Assembly: GCA_965237765.1 (NCBI GenBank)
Contig: OZ250157.1
Location: 1,116,001 to 1,180,000 of the forward strand
Direction of reading: 5' to 3'
Source: WTGJ01 sp965237765
GTDB lineage: Bacteria; Chloroflexota; Anaerolineae; Aggregatilineales; Phototrophicaceae
Length of the DNA: 64,000 bases
The notes beneath the pieces were generated by a model that was not told the DNA's origin, made no database searches, and saw nothing but the letters and a program-made list of their open reading frames with translations. This document shows, one piece after another, positions 25,943 through 34,715 of this stretch. The position numbers were made by a program, and so were the translations under genes. Numbering within the stretch: position 1 is the stretch's first letter; every line of letters begins with the position of its first letter.

Positions 25943-27178
25943 ATGGTGAGCAGCACGGTCATACACAACGGCACGATCATCGATGGCACGGGGGCGGCGC
26001 CGCAACGCGGCTGGTTGCGCATCGAAGGCGAGCGGATCGCCGATATGGGTTCGGGACCGCCGCCGGGGGGCGACCAGGAAATCGATGCTGGCGGGCAGAC
26101 GATCCTGCCCGGTTTCATCGACTCGCACACGCACGTCATGATGCAGTTCGACGGGATCATGCAGATGATCAGCGATCCTTTTTCGTTGCGCTTTTACCGC
26201 TCCATTCAATACATGCGCAACACGCTGGATGCGGGCGTGACCACGGTCCGGGATGCAGGCGGCGCGGATCTGGGCGTCAAGCGGGCGGTGGAAATGGGGC
26301 TGGTGGACGGGCCGCGCTTGCAGATTTGCATCACCATCCTCGGCATCACGGGCGGACATTCGGACAACTGGCTGCCTTCGGGGGTCGACATCGGCACTGA
26401 CGGCGGCTATCCCGGCAATCCGAACGGGATCTGCGATGGCGTGGATGAGGTGCGCAAGAAAGTGCGCGAGGTGCTGCGGGCCGGGGCGGAAGTCATCAAG
26501 ATTTGCTCGACCGGCGGCATATTCACCCCCACGGACCACCCGGAATTCACGCAATTTTCGCCGGAGGAGCTGCGCGTGATCGTGCAGGAGGCGGAATACC
26601 GGCGCGGCATCAAGGTGATGGCGCACGCACAGGGGCTGGGGGGGATTCGCACCGCAGTGGAAGCGGGCATCCACTCGATTGAGCATGGCGTCTACCTGGA
26701 TGATGCGGTGATTGAGATGATGCTGGAGCGGGGGACGTTCCTCGTGCCGACGCTGGTAACGCCGGTGGGCATCCTGGAAGCGGCGGAGGCGTCGCCAGGC
26801 AACGTGCCGGAATACGCGGCCCGCAAGGCGCGTGAGGTAGTCGAGGCGCACAGCGAGAGCATTGCGAAGGCGCACGAAGCCGGCGTGAAAATCGCGATGG
26901 GCACCGATTGCGTGGTCGTCCCGCATGGCCAAAATCTGCGCGAGCTGGGGTTAATGTGCGAGGCGGGCTTAACGCCGCTGGAATCGATCGTCGCCAGCAC
27001 GAAGACGGCGGCCGAATGTCTGGGCTGGGAGGCCGATATCGGCACCCTGGAAGCCGGCAAGCTGGCCGATGTGGTGATTTGCCAGGACGACCCGCTGGCC
27101 GACATCCGGATTCTGGAAGACAACGCGAACATCGCGCTCGTTATGCAGGGTGGGCGCGTGCTGAAGGATACGCGCTGA
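25943..27178 (+). CDS. Amidohydrolase family protein, paralogue 2
   Basis: 411 residues, co-linear with paralogue 1 throughout. HTHV at 62-65 replaces HVHI; metal-bridging lysine in EVIKICSTGG, then MAHAQG, SIEHGV and MGTDCVV. The last 40 nt of both genes are almost identical at DNA level although the interiors differ by many synonymous changes, suggesting local gene conversion. The different active-site side residues (MMQFDG for MFELGS after the HxH) may mean a different substrate. It is followed 31 nt later by the patatin-like gene on the same strand. Confidence 0.88.
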   Translation: MVSSTVIHNGTIIDGTGAAPQRGWLRIEGERIADMGSGPPPGGDQEIDAGGQTILPGFIDSHTHVMMQFDGIMQMISDPFSLRFYRSIQYMRNTLDAGVTTVRDAGGADLGVKRAVEMGLVDGPRLQICITILGITGGHSDNWLPSGVDIGTDGGYPGNPNGICDGVDEVRKKVREVLRAGAEVIKICSTGGIFTPTDHPEFTQFSPEELRVIVQEAEYRRGIKVMAHAQGLGGIRTAVEAGIHSIEHGVYLDDAVIEMMLERGTFLVPTLVTPVGILEAAEASPGNVPEYAARKAREVVEAHSESIAKAHEAGVKIAMGTDCVVVPHGQNLRELGLMCEAGLTPLESIVASTKTAAECLGWEADIGTLEAGKLADVVICQDDPLADIRILEDNANIALVMQGGRVLKDTR

Positions 27179-27209
27179 AAGGCACGCGCGCGGCCTGAGG
27201 TGTGCGTGT

Positions 27210-28085
27210 ATGCCTAAGGGTCGCCCGCTGGCCATCGCCTGCAGCGCCGGCGGGTATCGCACCGTATTCATCCAGGGCGTGCTGGCGGCGCTGGAGGAGG
27301 CCGGCATCCGCGCCGCCGCTTATGGCGCCAGCTCGGCCTCGGTGACCAGCGCGGCTTTGGCGGCGAACGGTGACGCGCGGGCCGCCTCGCTCGCCTACGC
27401 GCAGGAGAGCTTGCGCAATAAAGCGCGCCTCGGCCGCGGCATGAGCGAAGTGAACCAGACCATCATCCACGATTGGCTGCCGCAAATCCGCTCGATTCTG
27501 TTTCGGGCGGAAAGTCCACGATTTATGATCCCGGTGAGCGTTGTCGTGAGCGAGGAGGCGACGGCGCTGACGCAGGGGGCGGGCGCACGGCGGCTGGGGC
27601 GGCGCTTGTTGCTGGCGGCGGGGCGGGGCGACGACAGCTGGGCGCGGCAGCACCTGCGCACCCGGCTTTACGATACAGACGCGGGCGCCGCGCATCGGCT
27701 GACGGCGGCCAATTTCGCGGCCATCGCCTACGCCTCGACGCGGATGCTGCACGCCTGGGAAGAGCCGGGCTGGGTCGATGGGCAGGCGGCCGTGGACGCC
27801 TCGTACACCTGCGTCTGCCCGGCGCGCGAGCTAGCGGAGCTGGGCTACGCGGAGGTGCTGGCCATCGCCTGCGCGCCTGGCCCGCTCTACGCCAATTTCT
27901 TCGGCACGACGGAGATGCCGGCGCGCTGGTACGCTGCCCGCATCCACATCCTTGCGCCCGCGGCCGACCCGGCTGAATGGGGGGTGGATTTCAACGAAGC
28001 GAGCGAGGTGGGGCTGGCGCGCCTGTATGCAGAAGGGGAGGCGCGCGGGCGGGAGTGGGCAAGGGGCTGGCGGGGAGGCGGGTAG
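27210..28085 (+). CDS. Patatin-like phospholipase family protein with altered nucleophile elbow
   Basis: 291 residues. AGGYRTVFIQGVLAALEEAGI at 13-33 resembles the oxyanion loop and first helix of patatins, GASSAS at 39-44 sits where GxSxG is expected (Ser41 as nucleophile, the last Gly replaced by Ala43), and VDASYT near 194-199 is at the place of the catalytic DG(A/G), with Ala for Gly. Such proteins hydrolyse acyl esters of lipids. The two substitutions leave activity uncertain. It lies between the amidohydrolase pair and a 2-hydroxyacid dehydrogenase, all on one strand. Confidence 0.65.
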   Translation: MPKGRPLAIACSAGGYRTVFIQGVLAALEEAGIRAAAYGASSASVTSAALAANGDARAASLAYAQESLRNKARLGRGMSEVNQTIIHDWLPQIRSILFRAESPRFMIPVSVVVSEEATALTQGAGARRLGRRLLLAAGRGDDSWARQHLRTRLYDTDAGAAHRLTAANFAAIAYASTRMLHAWEEPGWVDGQAAVDASYTCVCPARELAELGYAEVLAIACAPGPLYANFFGTTEMPARWYAARIHILAPAADPAEWGVDFNEASEVGLARLYAEGEARGREWARGWRGGG

Positions 28086-28102
28086 CCGCTACAATCCAAC
28101 GC

Positions 28103-29131
28103 ATGAACGCGCGACCGGTCATTTTCATCGCCTCTTACATCGCGCCGGCGTTGGTGGAGCGCATCCGCGCCGCGGCGCCCGGGTACGAAACGATCTACCG
28201 CCCCGATCTGCTGGCGCAGCCGCGCTACTCGGCCGACCACAACGCGCCCGTCCAGCGCTCGCCCGAACAAGAGGCGGAATGGCGACAACTATTGGGGCGG
28301 GCGGAGATCCTCTTCGATTTCGATTTCCACAACGCGGCTGAGTTGCCTTACTTAGCGCCGCGGGTGCGCTGGATTCAGGGTACGAGCGCGGGCATCGGCG
28401 GGTTCGTAAGCCGCCACCGTTACGGGGAGCGAACCGATTGGCGTCTCACGACGGCCTCGGGTGTGCACGCACGGCCGTTGACCGAATTCGCGCTGCTGGC
28501 GATGCTCTATTTCACGAAGGACGTGCCGGGCTTGCGGGCGGCGCAAGCGGCGCGGCACTGGCAGCGGCTGGCGATGGACCAGCTGGCGGGGGAAACCCTC
28601 GCCATTATCGGGCTGGGGCAGATCGGGCGGCAGTTGGCGGCAGCGGCCGACGCGCTGGGGATGCGGGTGATCGGCTCGCGGCGGGATGTGAGTCAGAAGG
28701 TCGAGGGCGTGGCGGAACTGTATCCGCCGACGGATCTGGCGACTTTGTTGCGACAGGCGCGCTACCTGGTGCTGGCCTGCCCGCACACGCCGGAGACGGA
28801 TCGGCTGATCGGCGCGGCGGAGCTCGCGCACTTGCCGCGCGGCGCGGTGCTCATCAATGTCGCGCGCGGGGCGGTGGTGGAGCAGGAGGCGGTCATCGCG
28901 GCCTTGCACAGCGGGCAGCTGGGTGGGGCGGCGCTGGACGTGACGAACCCGGAACCGCCGCCGAAGGATGATCCGATCTGGGAGGCGCCCAACGTGCTGC
29001 TCAGCCCGCATTCGGCGAGCACGGCGGTGACGGAGAACGAGCGGATCGTGGACATTTTCATAGAGAACCTGCGGCGCTGGCAGGCGGGCGAGGCGCTGAT
29101 GAACGAACTGGACGCGGCGCGGGGGTATTAG
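28103..29131 (+). CDS. D-isomer-specific 2-hydroxyacid dehydrogenase
   Basis: 342 residues from the ATG at 28103 (MNARPVIFIASYI), 17 nt after the patatin-like gene; the longer frame from 27977 overlaps that gene. The NAD-binding block LAIIGLGQIGRQLAAAADALGMRVIG at about 165-190, then HLPRGAVLINVARGAVVEQEAVIAAL with the catalytic arginine region, the E of NPEPPP, and the catalytic histidine in SPHSAS. It reduces a 2-keto acid to a D-2-hydroxy acid or the reverse, with NAD(P)H. Substrate unknown. Confidence 0.92.
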   Translation: MNARPVIFIASYIAPALVERIRAAAPGYETIYRPDLLAQPRYSADHNAPVQRSPEQEAEWRQLLGRAEILFDFDFHNAAELPYLAPRVRWIQGTSAGIGGFVSRHRYGERTDWRLTTASGVHARPLTEFALLAMLYFTKDVPGLRAAQAARHWQRLAMDQLAGETLAIIGLGQIGRQLAAAADALGMRVIGSRRDVSQKVEGVAELYPPTDLATLLRQARYLVLACPHTPETDRLIGAAELAHLPRGAVLINVARGAVVEQEAVIAALHSGQLGGAALDVTNPEPPPKDDPIWEAPNVLLSPHSASTAVTENERIVDIFIENLRRWQAGEALMNELDAARGY

Positions 29132-29169
29132 GGGCGGGACTATTCAGGGCGGGTGGCTTGGCAAATTTG

Positions 29170-29199
29170 TTGAGGATAGCGGTTTCGGGTGATTAGAAT
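29170..29199 (+). promoter_or_regulatory. Putative sigma-70 promoter
   Basis: TTGAGG (29170-29175), 18-nt spacer, TAGAAT (29194-29199), 48 nt upstream of the GTG at 29248. A similar TTAGAATGGC core occurs upstream of the M28 peptidase gene (44.4 kb) and the family-5 binding protein gene (50.9 kb). Confidence 0.45.
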
Positions 29200-29247
29200 G
29201 GCTTTGCCGATACGAAATGCTCAACAACAGCGAGGCAGGAGAGATTT

Positions 29248-29880
29248 GTGGTAGAAGAAACCGGCATAGAAACGAAGGAAAATCCCTACCATAAGCCACA
29301 GCGCCTCCAATGGCTGTTGGGAGAATACGAGAAACACCTTCACCGCTTTGAAGCCAGCCGCAAAAGCATGGATCAGAAGGCTATCTGGGCGCTAGCGACG
29401 GCCACGGGTTTCGTGGGATTTCTAGGGCTGGTCAAAGGCGAAGACATCGGCGTGGCGATCTATGCGCGCTTCAGCAACCAGGTGGTGGATATAGATACCT
29501 CTCAGAAATTCATGATTCTGATCGCCATGCTGTTTATGCTGACCTATCTCGTCCTACTGATCAAGGTGATCGCTGTCTATTTTCCGAAAAAGGTGATCGA
29601 CCCCTTTATGCCGACCAATTATGTAAATATAACGCCGGTAAGCACATTCGATGATGAGGAAGAAAACAGAAGGATTGGTGATCAATACTGGTATTTTGCG
29701 TTGGATAGTTACATCAAACCGACAGATATCGATCATTTCTACGATATCCTGCGCGAATATATCTATGTGATTATGGAACAGGATTTACAGAATCAGAATC
29801 TTGGGGATAATCTGCGCGTTGCCTTTCGATTGTTGCCGACAATTGCCACCATGGTATTGGTATTATTTGTTCTGAGTTAA
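29248..29880 (+). CDS. Three-helix membrane protein, SLATT/Pycsar-TM-like
   Basis: 210 residues from GTG 29248, preceded by GGAGAG. An N-terminal amphipathic helix (LQWLLGEYEKHLHRFEASRKSMDQKA) leads directly into membrane helix 1 (IWALATATGFVGFLGLV), helix 2 lies at about 89-111 (KFMILIAMLFMLTYLVLLIKVI), then a cytoplasmic stretch of about 75 residues, then a C-terminal helix (LLPTIATMVLVLFVLS). This order resembles the SLATT or Pycsar-TM effector domains of antiviral nucleotide signalling, in which a helix with a D-x-K-A motif precedes the first membrane segment. No nucleotide cyclase gene is adjacent, so the assignment is tentative. AT-rich compared with flanks; a promoter lies at 29170. 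Confidence 0.65.
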   Translation: MVEETGIETKENPYHKPQRLQWLLGEYEKHLHRFEASRKSMDQKAIWALATATGFVGFLGLVKGEDIGVAIYARFSNQVVDIDTSQKFMILIAMLFMLTYLVLLIKVIAVYFPKKVIDPFMPTNYVNITPVSTFDDEEENRRIGDQYWYFALDSYIKPTDIDHFYDILREYIYVIMEQDLQNQNLGDNLRVAFRLLPTIATMVLVLFVLS

Positions 29881-30080
29881 TTTGAGGGATCGTCATTTCC
29901 CGCAGAGCTGTGATTACGCTCTACCGTTGCGTATCTACCAATTCCTGGTTTTGACACCTGGCCCGTCCTGCTGCGAAAGTATTTCGGCTCGGGCGCCTTG
30001 GGCCGCCGCGGGTCGGGTGTCTCTGTAACGCGCGGCGCGGACTCTGAGTTGCTCGGCTGGTTCTTGTTTTGATCCGCCAT
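29877..30080 (-). CDS. Small disordered hypothetical protein
   Basis: 67 residues rich in Pro, Arg, Ser and Asn (MADQNKNQPSNSESAPRV; DPRRPKAPEPKYF) with no hydrophobic core, so probably disordered if made. GGGAAAGCC precedes the ATG. It converges with the membrane protein gene and overlaps it by 4 nt. Codon positions look coding but no family is recognised; it could be a chance frame. Confidence 0.4.
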   Translation of the reverse strand: MADQNKNQPSNSESAPRVTETPDPRRPKAPEPKYFRSRTGQVSKPGIGRYATVERNHSSAGNDDPSN

Positions 30081-30197
30081 GGCTTTCCCTGTCTCTTCCA
30101 GTAGCGCAAATTCTAGTCTAGCGCAAAATCAGCCATCAATGCAATTGGCAGCTTCGATGGGTAGTAGCAACACTCCTCACAACACCACCTTACTCCT

Positions 30198-30230
30198 CTC
30201 GCCGCCGTGGATGGAGGGTTCGGCGGCGAG
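30198..30230. repeat. Inverted repeat and copy of the methyltransferase gene's 3' end
   Basis: CTCGCCGCC (30198-30206) and GGCGGCGAG (30222-30230) form a perfect 9-bp hairpin. The 17-nt cgtggatggagggttcg at 30206-30222 is identical to 30838-30854, where it encodes EPSIHGG at the C-terminus of the methyltransferase. The minus strand here also reads LAAEPSIHGGERSKVVL then stop, so this looks like a remnant of a duplicated 3' end. Confidence 0.5.
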
Positions 30231-30260
30231 TCGGGTTTCATCCTCATCTGCGATGGCAGG

Positions 30261-30773
30261 CTACCAGTCTCCGGCATACTCCAAGTGGAAGGGCGCGAAT
30301 TGCCGCACATCCCAGGCCCAATGCAATTCGACCAGCTGGCGGATGTGCAGCAGATCGTGGGCGGGCCAGGCGGCCAGCATATCACCCGCGCGAACCGTGT
30401 AGCCCCAGGGCGAAACGGCAGCTGACTCCCAATTCGGATCCTTCAGTGTCCCCAGCCAGGCTATTGAGTCTACACGCGCTGCCATGAAACGCGCCAGCGA
30501 GTTCTGCAGGTCACGCTGGTTGTACGCGCGGCTGACCACCCAGCCCTCCGGGTCGGTCGGCGGCCACGGCTCGTGCGGTTGGTGCAGGAGGAGATCCAGC
30601 CGCACGCGGAAATCCAGGCGCTCCTCGTCATCCAGATGGTTGATGACCTCCAGCAGCGACCAGGAGTTGGCAGCCGGCTGCCAGCGCGCCTGTTCGGCGC
30701 TCACTCCAACCACCATGGCGTGGATGGCATCTGCCTGGTTCTTCAGACGGGCAGCGATTTGGCCGAGGTTCAT
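30261..30773 (-). CDS. DinB-like four-helix metal-binding protein
   Basis: 170 residues with the DinB/DfsB-like pattern: SLLEVINHLDDEERLDF (first metal histidine) and HDLLHIRQLVELHWAWD (HDxxHxxQ pair). These proteins bind a divalent metal and include thiol S-transferases and uncharacterised stress proteins. AGGAGA precedes the ATG at 30773. It lies 36 nt downstream of the methyltransferase gene on the same strand and may be co-transcribed. Function beyond the fold is unknown. Confidence 0.85.
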   Translation of the reverse strand: MNLGQIAARLKNQADAIHAMVVGVSAEQARWQPAANSWSLLEVINHLDDEERLDFRVRLDLLLHQPHEPWPPTDPEGWVVSRAYNQRDLQNSLARFMAARVDSIAWLGTLKDPNWESAAVSPWGYTVRAGDMLAAWPAHDLLHIRQLVELHWAWDVRQFAPFHLEYAGDW

Positions 30774-30808
30774 GGCGTGATTCTCCTGGTTTCCGTGCGG
30801 GTGGCGCT

Positions 30809-33802
30809 TCAGAGGCGCAACCTGTCTGATTTGCCACCGTGGATGGAGGGTTCGAGGGCGAGTTTGCGGCGCAGCAGGGCGAGCGGGCTATCTGCGCTCT
30901 TGCAGAGAGCGCCAGGCAGGCCGAGGACTTCGGTGAAGAGGCGGCGGTCGAGCTCGGCGCGATTATTGTCCTCGTAGATTTTATGGACGGGGAGCATGGG
31001 GAGCTGCTTGTGGTCGTCGAAGATCTGGGAGGCGGCGGCGAGCTGGGCGGGGGAGAGGCGGCGCAGGTCGAGGGTGGGCAGCGCGGGAATGGCGGTGACG
31101 GTGGTTACACCACGACCACCTTGTTGCCGATTTGCTTGCCACCAGAAACACAAAATCCCTAATGTGCTATTCCCCCAAACAGCGTGAGCATTCTCCCATT
31201 GGCGGCGGACACCTTCAGGAAAAATGATGGAGGGCCATGCCCGTCCACCAATGCAGTCCACAGTGGTATTCGCCACGGTTAGAGATTGGGAATTAAACCG
31301 AAAATCTCGATTATGGTGTACCCTAACAGCTGAATTCCATACTTTTTCTGCTTTTACCTTGATATTTTCTCGTATTAGCGCATCGGGGCTATGAAGGGTG
31401 ATGGCTTCGCTATCCGGTACGATCTCCATGCAACGCTCTCTCGGCGCATCATGTCCCCAGAGTGTTGGATAAGTTGGCACAGCGTTAACTGGTGGAGTGT
31501 GAATTTCGAAAGGGGCTGATGGGACTCTGGTTTTATCAGGCCAACGCCAACATTCGATGCGCGAATGGTGTGGCGGGTCTTCGCTAATAAGATTGCTCAA
31601 CGTGGTGATGGGAATTACATATTGGTCATTTGTGGGCTTACGTGGAAACCAAAGACGCCCTTGTACGAGTTGGTAAACCATTTGCGCAATAGAGAAATCG
31701 GCGATGCCCGCCAACTGCCAGGGTCCGCTCTCGGGTATTGGGAAATCTAAAATCTGCCCTATTTCATCTTCGCCAACAGAAATCGCAGCGCCACCGTAAG
31801 GGCCATCTTCCAGTCGATGAATATATTCTTTCGCGTTAATCGCGTGTGCTATATGTAATCCATCTAAATCACTACGAGGCCGCTCGTTTAACGTTACAAA
31901 TTTTGTGCGTGGATTACTTACTTTGCCACGTTGAGCAATTATTAAACATTCACCCAAACCAGTGTCCGCAGAAAAGGCTTTATCACGAGCCTTTTCACCA
32001 GCTATAGTGACCACAATGATATTGCTGTATTTCTCTCTCAACATCAAACGGAACTTTTCCCAAGAAATACCTGTTATAGACACTAAAGGTAATACAAGAG
32101 CAAGGGTACCATTTGGGCGCAATTTCTTTTCCGCCAGGGCTACGAAAGCCGATCCCATTCCTGCTTGTCCGTGATACACAGTGCCTTTGGCCATTTGAGA
32201 AAGACGTTTTTTCATCTGTCTTTGGTCATCGGGACTCGTACCTAGCGCTGCGAATGCAGGGATATACACTCCTGGTCGCACCTTCTTTTTCTTGTTATTT
32301 GGCCGCGTGAAGGGTGGATTCATTATGATCAGATCACATCCACCGTGAGGGATGTTGGCGGCCACTTCACCCGTCCCGCCAACTGCGATACCGTGATCAT
32401 ATAGTAATGGAAGCTGCGTCGGCAACGTTGATGTAACACTTTCTAACTCCAATAAATCCAATGAACCCAGACGATAACGAGTAGTATTTCCCTCACCTTC
32501 TACACCATATGGGGAGGTAACAATTATGGTCTTATCAAATTTCTCTTCTGGATAAGCGGAGGCTAACATCGAGAGTGTTAAGTGTGTTGCCAAGGGCAGT
32601 ACATCACAACCGATGAGCACATTTTCGATAATTCCGCGATGGATGGCGCGGGCCTTACCCCCGGCGATTTCGTGTAGAGCGCCAAGGCGCTGGTAGACGG
32701 CGGCGAGCAGGGTGCCGGTGCCACAGGCAAAATCGGCAATGCTCAAATCGCACAACACATCCGCATTCTCCCAAGCAATTGTTTCGCTTTGTTGCGGTAG
32801 GGCGAGAGCGGCGAGCAAGGCTGCAGACTCGGGGCGGGTGTAGAAGGTGGCAAGGAATTCTCGATCAGCAATGAGACGCTGGAAGACGAAACCGACCAGG
32901 TCGTGGGAGCGAGCGGCACCACGGAGAACAATTTCCTGAATGATGTGGAAGAGCTGGTTCAGGATGGCATGGGCGGTTTGGATATTATCGATACCAAGCA
33001 AGATTTCGCGGGCGACGTGGAAGATGGGATAGTAGTTGATGCGCAGGATGGCGTCCCAATCTTGCAGGATTTCGGTTTTGTGGAGTTGGTCACGGGAATA
33101 GAGCTGCTCTGGGGTGCGGACTTCGGCATAGTCTTCGTGGCCTGCGAGCGATTGCTGGAAGATGAGGGCGTTGGCGAGGATGGCCATGGCCATGCGGCGG
33201 GTTTGAGAGATATCCTCATTGCGTAAATGCTCGGCGAAGAGGGCGGCGATCTGAGCGTGGTCGGGCGGGTAGGCTTCGGTTAAGATTTGGCAGGCGAGCT
33301 CGATATCGCGCTCCAGGATTTCGGCGAGTTTTTCGATCTCCTCGCTGGGGCGCATGGCCTGCTGGGCGAGGAGGGCGAGGTCTTGTAGGCTGCCGCGCAA
33401 CCAGCCACGGGCGGGCCAGCGTTCGGCGTCGGCGGGCCGTTGGCCGCGGTAGAGGGCGTATTCGAAGTCGGCGCAGGCGCGGAGCGCGTCCGCCAATTGT
33501 GTTTCTGGGAGCTGGCGCAGGTCGGCCGGGCTGCGCAGGGCGATGGCTGCCTGGATGGGGTTGCTGTGATCGCGCAGCGGCAGGCCAAGGCGATCACGCG
33601 CTTCGTTTTCTACGTTCTGGGCGGGCAGGGGTTCGTGCTCAATGACGAGGGGGGCGGCGCCGGGCTCGGTGATGAGGATATCGAAGCGACCATGACTGCC
33701 ATAAGTCGCGCCTAGCGACTCCGTATCGATCTGCCAGCGGCGCCGCATGCCGCGGAGGGCGTGGCCGATGTGGACGTTGAGGGTGTGTTCGTGTAGGGAC
33801 AA
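30809..33802 (-). CDS. Large N6-adenine DNA methyltransferase with nuclease-like N-terminus (type IIG/restriction-like)
   Basis: About 997 residues if it starts at TTG 33802, 5 nt after the beta-lactamase-like frame ends; the frame extends to 33976 but those residues overlap that gene and look non-coding. No strong ribosome site is visible. The N-terminal 60 residues carry GRFDILITEPGAAPLVIEHEPLPA, resembling a PD-(D/E)xK-type nuclease fold (D then ExE). SAM-binding FACGTGTLL lies at about 350-360, after HDLVGFVFQRLIADREFLATFYT, and catalytic NPPF at about 494-497 identifies an adenine-N6 methylase. The C-terminal 350 residues would recognise DNA. The centre (31.1-32.6 kb) is clearly AT-richer than the flanks, indicating horizontal origin. 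No separate restriction subunit is adjacent. Confidence 0.85.
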   Translation of the reverse strand: MSLHEHTLNVHIGHALRGMRRRWQIDTESLGATYGSHGRFDILITEPGAAPLVIEHEPLPAQNVENEARDRLGLPLRDHSNPIQAAIALRSPADLRQLPETQLADALRACADFEYALYRGQRPADAERWPARGWLRGSLQDLALLAQQAMRPSEEIEKLAEILERDIELACQILTEAYPPDHAQIAALFAEHLRNEDISQTRRMAMAILANALIFQQSLAGHEDYAEVRTPEQLYSRDQLHKTEILQDWDAILRINYYPIFHVAREILLGIDNIQTAHAILNQLFHIIQEIVLRGAARSHDLVGFVFQRLIADREFLATFYTRPESAALLAALALPQQSETIAWENADVLCDLSIADFACGTGTLLAAVYQRLGALHEIAGGKARAIHRGIIENVLIGCDVLPLATHLTLSMLASAYPEEKFDKTIIVTSPYGVEGEGNTTRYRLGSLDLLELESVTSTLPTQLPLLYDHGIAVGGTGEVAANIPHGGCDLIIMNPPFTRPNNKKKKVRPGVYIPAFAALGTSPDDQRQMKKRLSQMAKGTVYHGQAGMGSAFVALAEKKLRPNGTLALVLPLVSITGISWEKFRLMLREKYSNIIVVTIAGEKARDKAFSADTGLGECLIIAQRGKVSNPRTKFVTLNERPRSDLDGLHIAHAINAKEYIHRLEDGPYGGAAISVGEDEIGQILDFPIPESGPWQLAGIADFSIAQMVYQLVQGRLWFPRKPTNDQYVIPITTLSNLISEDPPHHSRIECWRWPDKTRVPSAPFEIHTPPVNAVPTYPTLWGHDAPRERCMEIVPDSEAITLHSPDALIRENIKVKAEKVWNSAVRVHHNRDFRFNSQSLTVANTTVDCIGGRAWPSIIFPEGVRRQWENAHAVWGNSTLGILCFWWQANRQQGGRGVTTVTAIPALPTLDLRRLSPAQLAAASQIFDDHKQLPMLPVHKIYEDNNRAELDRRLFTEVLGLPGALCKSADSPLALLRRKLALEPSIHGGKSDRLRL

Positions 33803-33806
33803 CAGG

Positions 33807-34713
33807 CTAGCCGGAATAGTGCTCGTAAACCGCCCAGCCGACTTCGCCGATGGCGCTCTCGGTCGCGGCCATGCCCGCCCAGGTGGCGCGCGCGTCGTTC
33901 CAGGCTGACGCCATGTCCCATAGCGCGAAGCAGGTGAGGGCGATTTCAGCGCCATTTGGCAGGAAGAAGAAACCACAATCGTTGACGGTGCTCAGGATGG
34001 TGCCGGTCTTGGTGGCAACCTGGACTTCCGGCGGCAGGTAGCGCCCGAGCCGCTGCTTGTATTGCTGCTGGGTCATGATCTCCACCATCGCGTCCCAATT
34101 AGCTTCGTCGGTGGCGCGGCGGCCGTGCATGGCGCGGAGCAGGGTGGTCATCGCGCGCGGGGAAGCGACGTTGTTCGTTTCATCGCGGGCGGCGGCGAGG
34201 CTGGCGGCGGGGTATTCCATCGCGCGCGCCATCTGGCTCAGTTCCTCGTCCGAGAAATCGCCGGGTGGGAAGATGAGGCGGATCAGGTTGCGACAATTGT
34301 ATTTCAGCGAGAGCGGTTGGACGCCGAGGTCGTGCATGGCCGCTTTCGATGACGGCGGGGCCGCCGACCAGAGCCATGACCATATCGGTGGCCGTGTTGT
34401 CGCTGATGATGATCATGAGGGTGAGCAGGTCTTGCAGGGAGGGGGTGAGGCCAGCTTCGAAATGGGGGAGGAGGCCACTGCCGGGCGCTTTGGCGGCGTC
34501 GAGCAGGTTGCGGCGGTCATCCAGGCGCAGGCGGCCGGCGGCGATTTGCTGGAAGGCGGTGACGAGGATGGGCACCTTGAAGGTGCTGGCCATGGGGTAG
34601 AGCGCGTCGGCATTCAGCGCGGTCTCCTCCCCTGTCTGCAGGTTGTGGACGAAAATGCCCAGCTCGCAACCGCTCTCGCGTTCGATCTGCGCCAGGCGAT
34701 CGGTCAGGTTCAT
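33807..34713 (-). pseudogene. Class A beta-lactamase-like serine hydrolase, frameshifted
   Basis: Start ATG at 34713 with AAGGAG 7 nt upstream. The first frame holds STFK at 43-46 (catalytic Ser-x-x-Lys) and SDN at 104-106, then breaks in a TTT run at 34344-34346. Removing one base joins VGGPAVIE to AAMHDLGVQPLSLKYN, and the second frame supplies KTGT and ends at 33807. All three hallmark motifs of class A beta-lactamases are thus present in one reconstructed protein of about 302 residues, but no signal peptide is seen and the omega-loop glutamate is not obvious. It could hydrolyse beta-lactams or another ester/amide. The start overlaps the stop of the SH3b lipoprotein gene. Real lesion or assembly indel cannot be distinguished here. 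Confidence 0.75.
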
Positions 34714-34715
34714 GG

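Noticed and set aside
27977..28102. Upstream extension of the 2-hydroxyacid dehydrogenase frame
   Set aside because: It overlaps the patatin-like gene in another frame and the family N-terminus begins at the ATG at 28103.
30113..30385. Minus-strand 90-codon frame beside the DinB-like gene
   Set aside because: It overlaps the DinB-like gene in a different frame and has no ribosome site or family features; only the repeated EPSIHGG-like relic near 30210 was kept.
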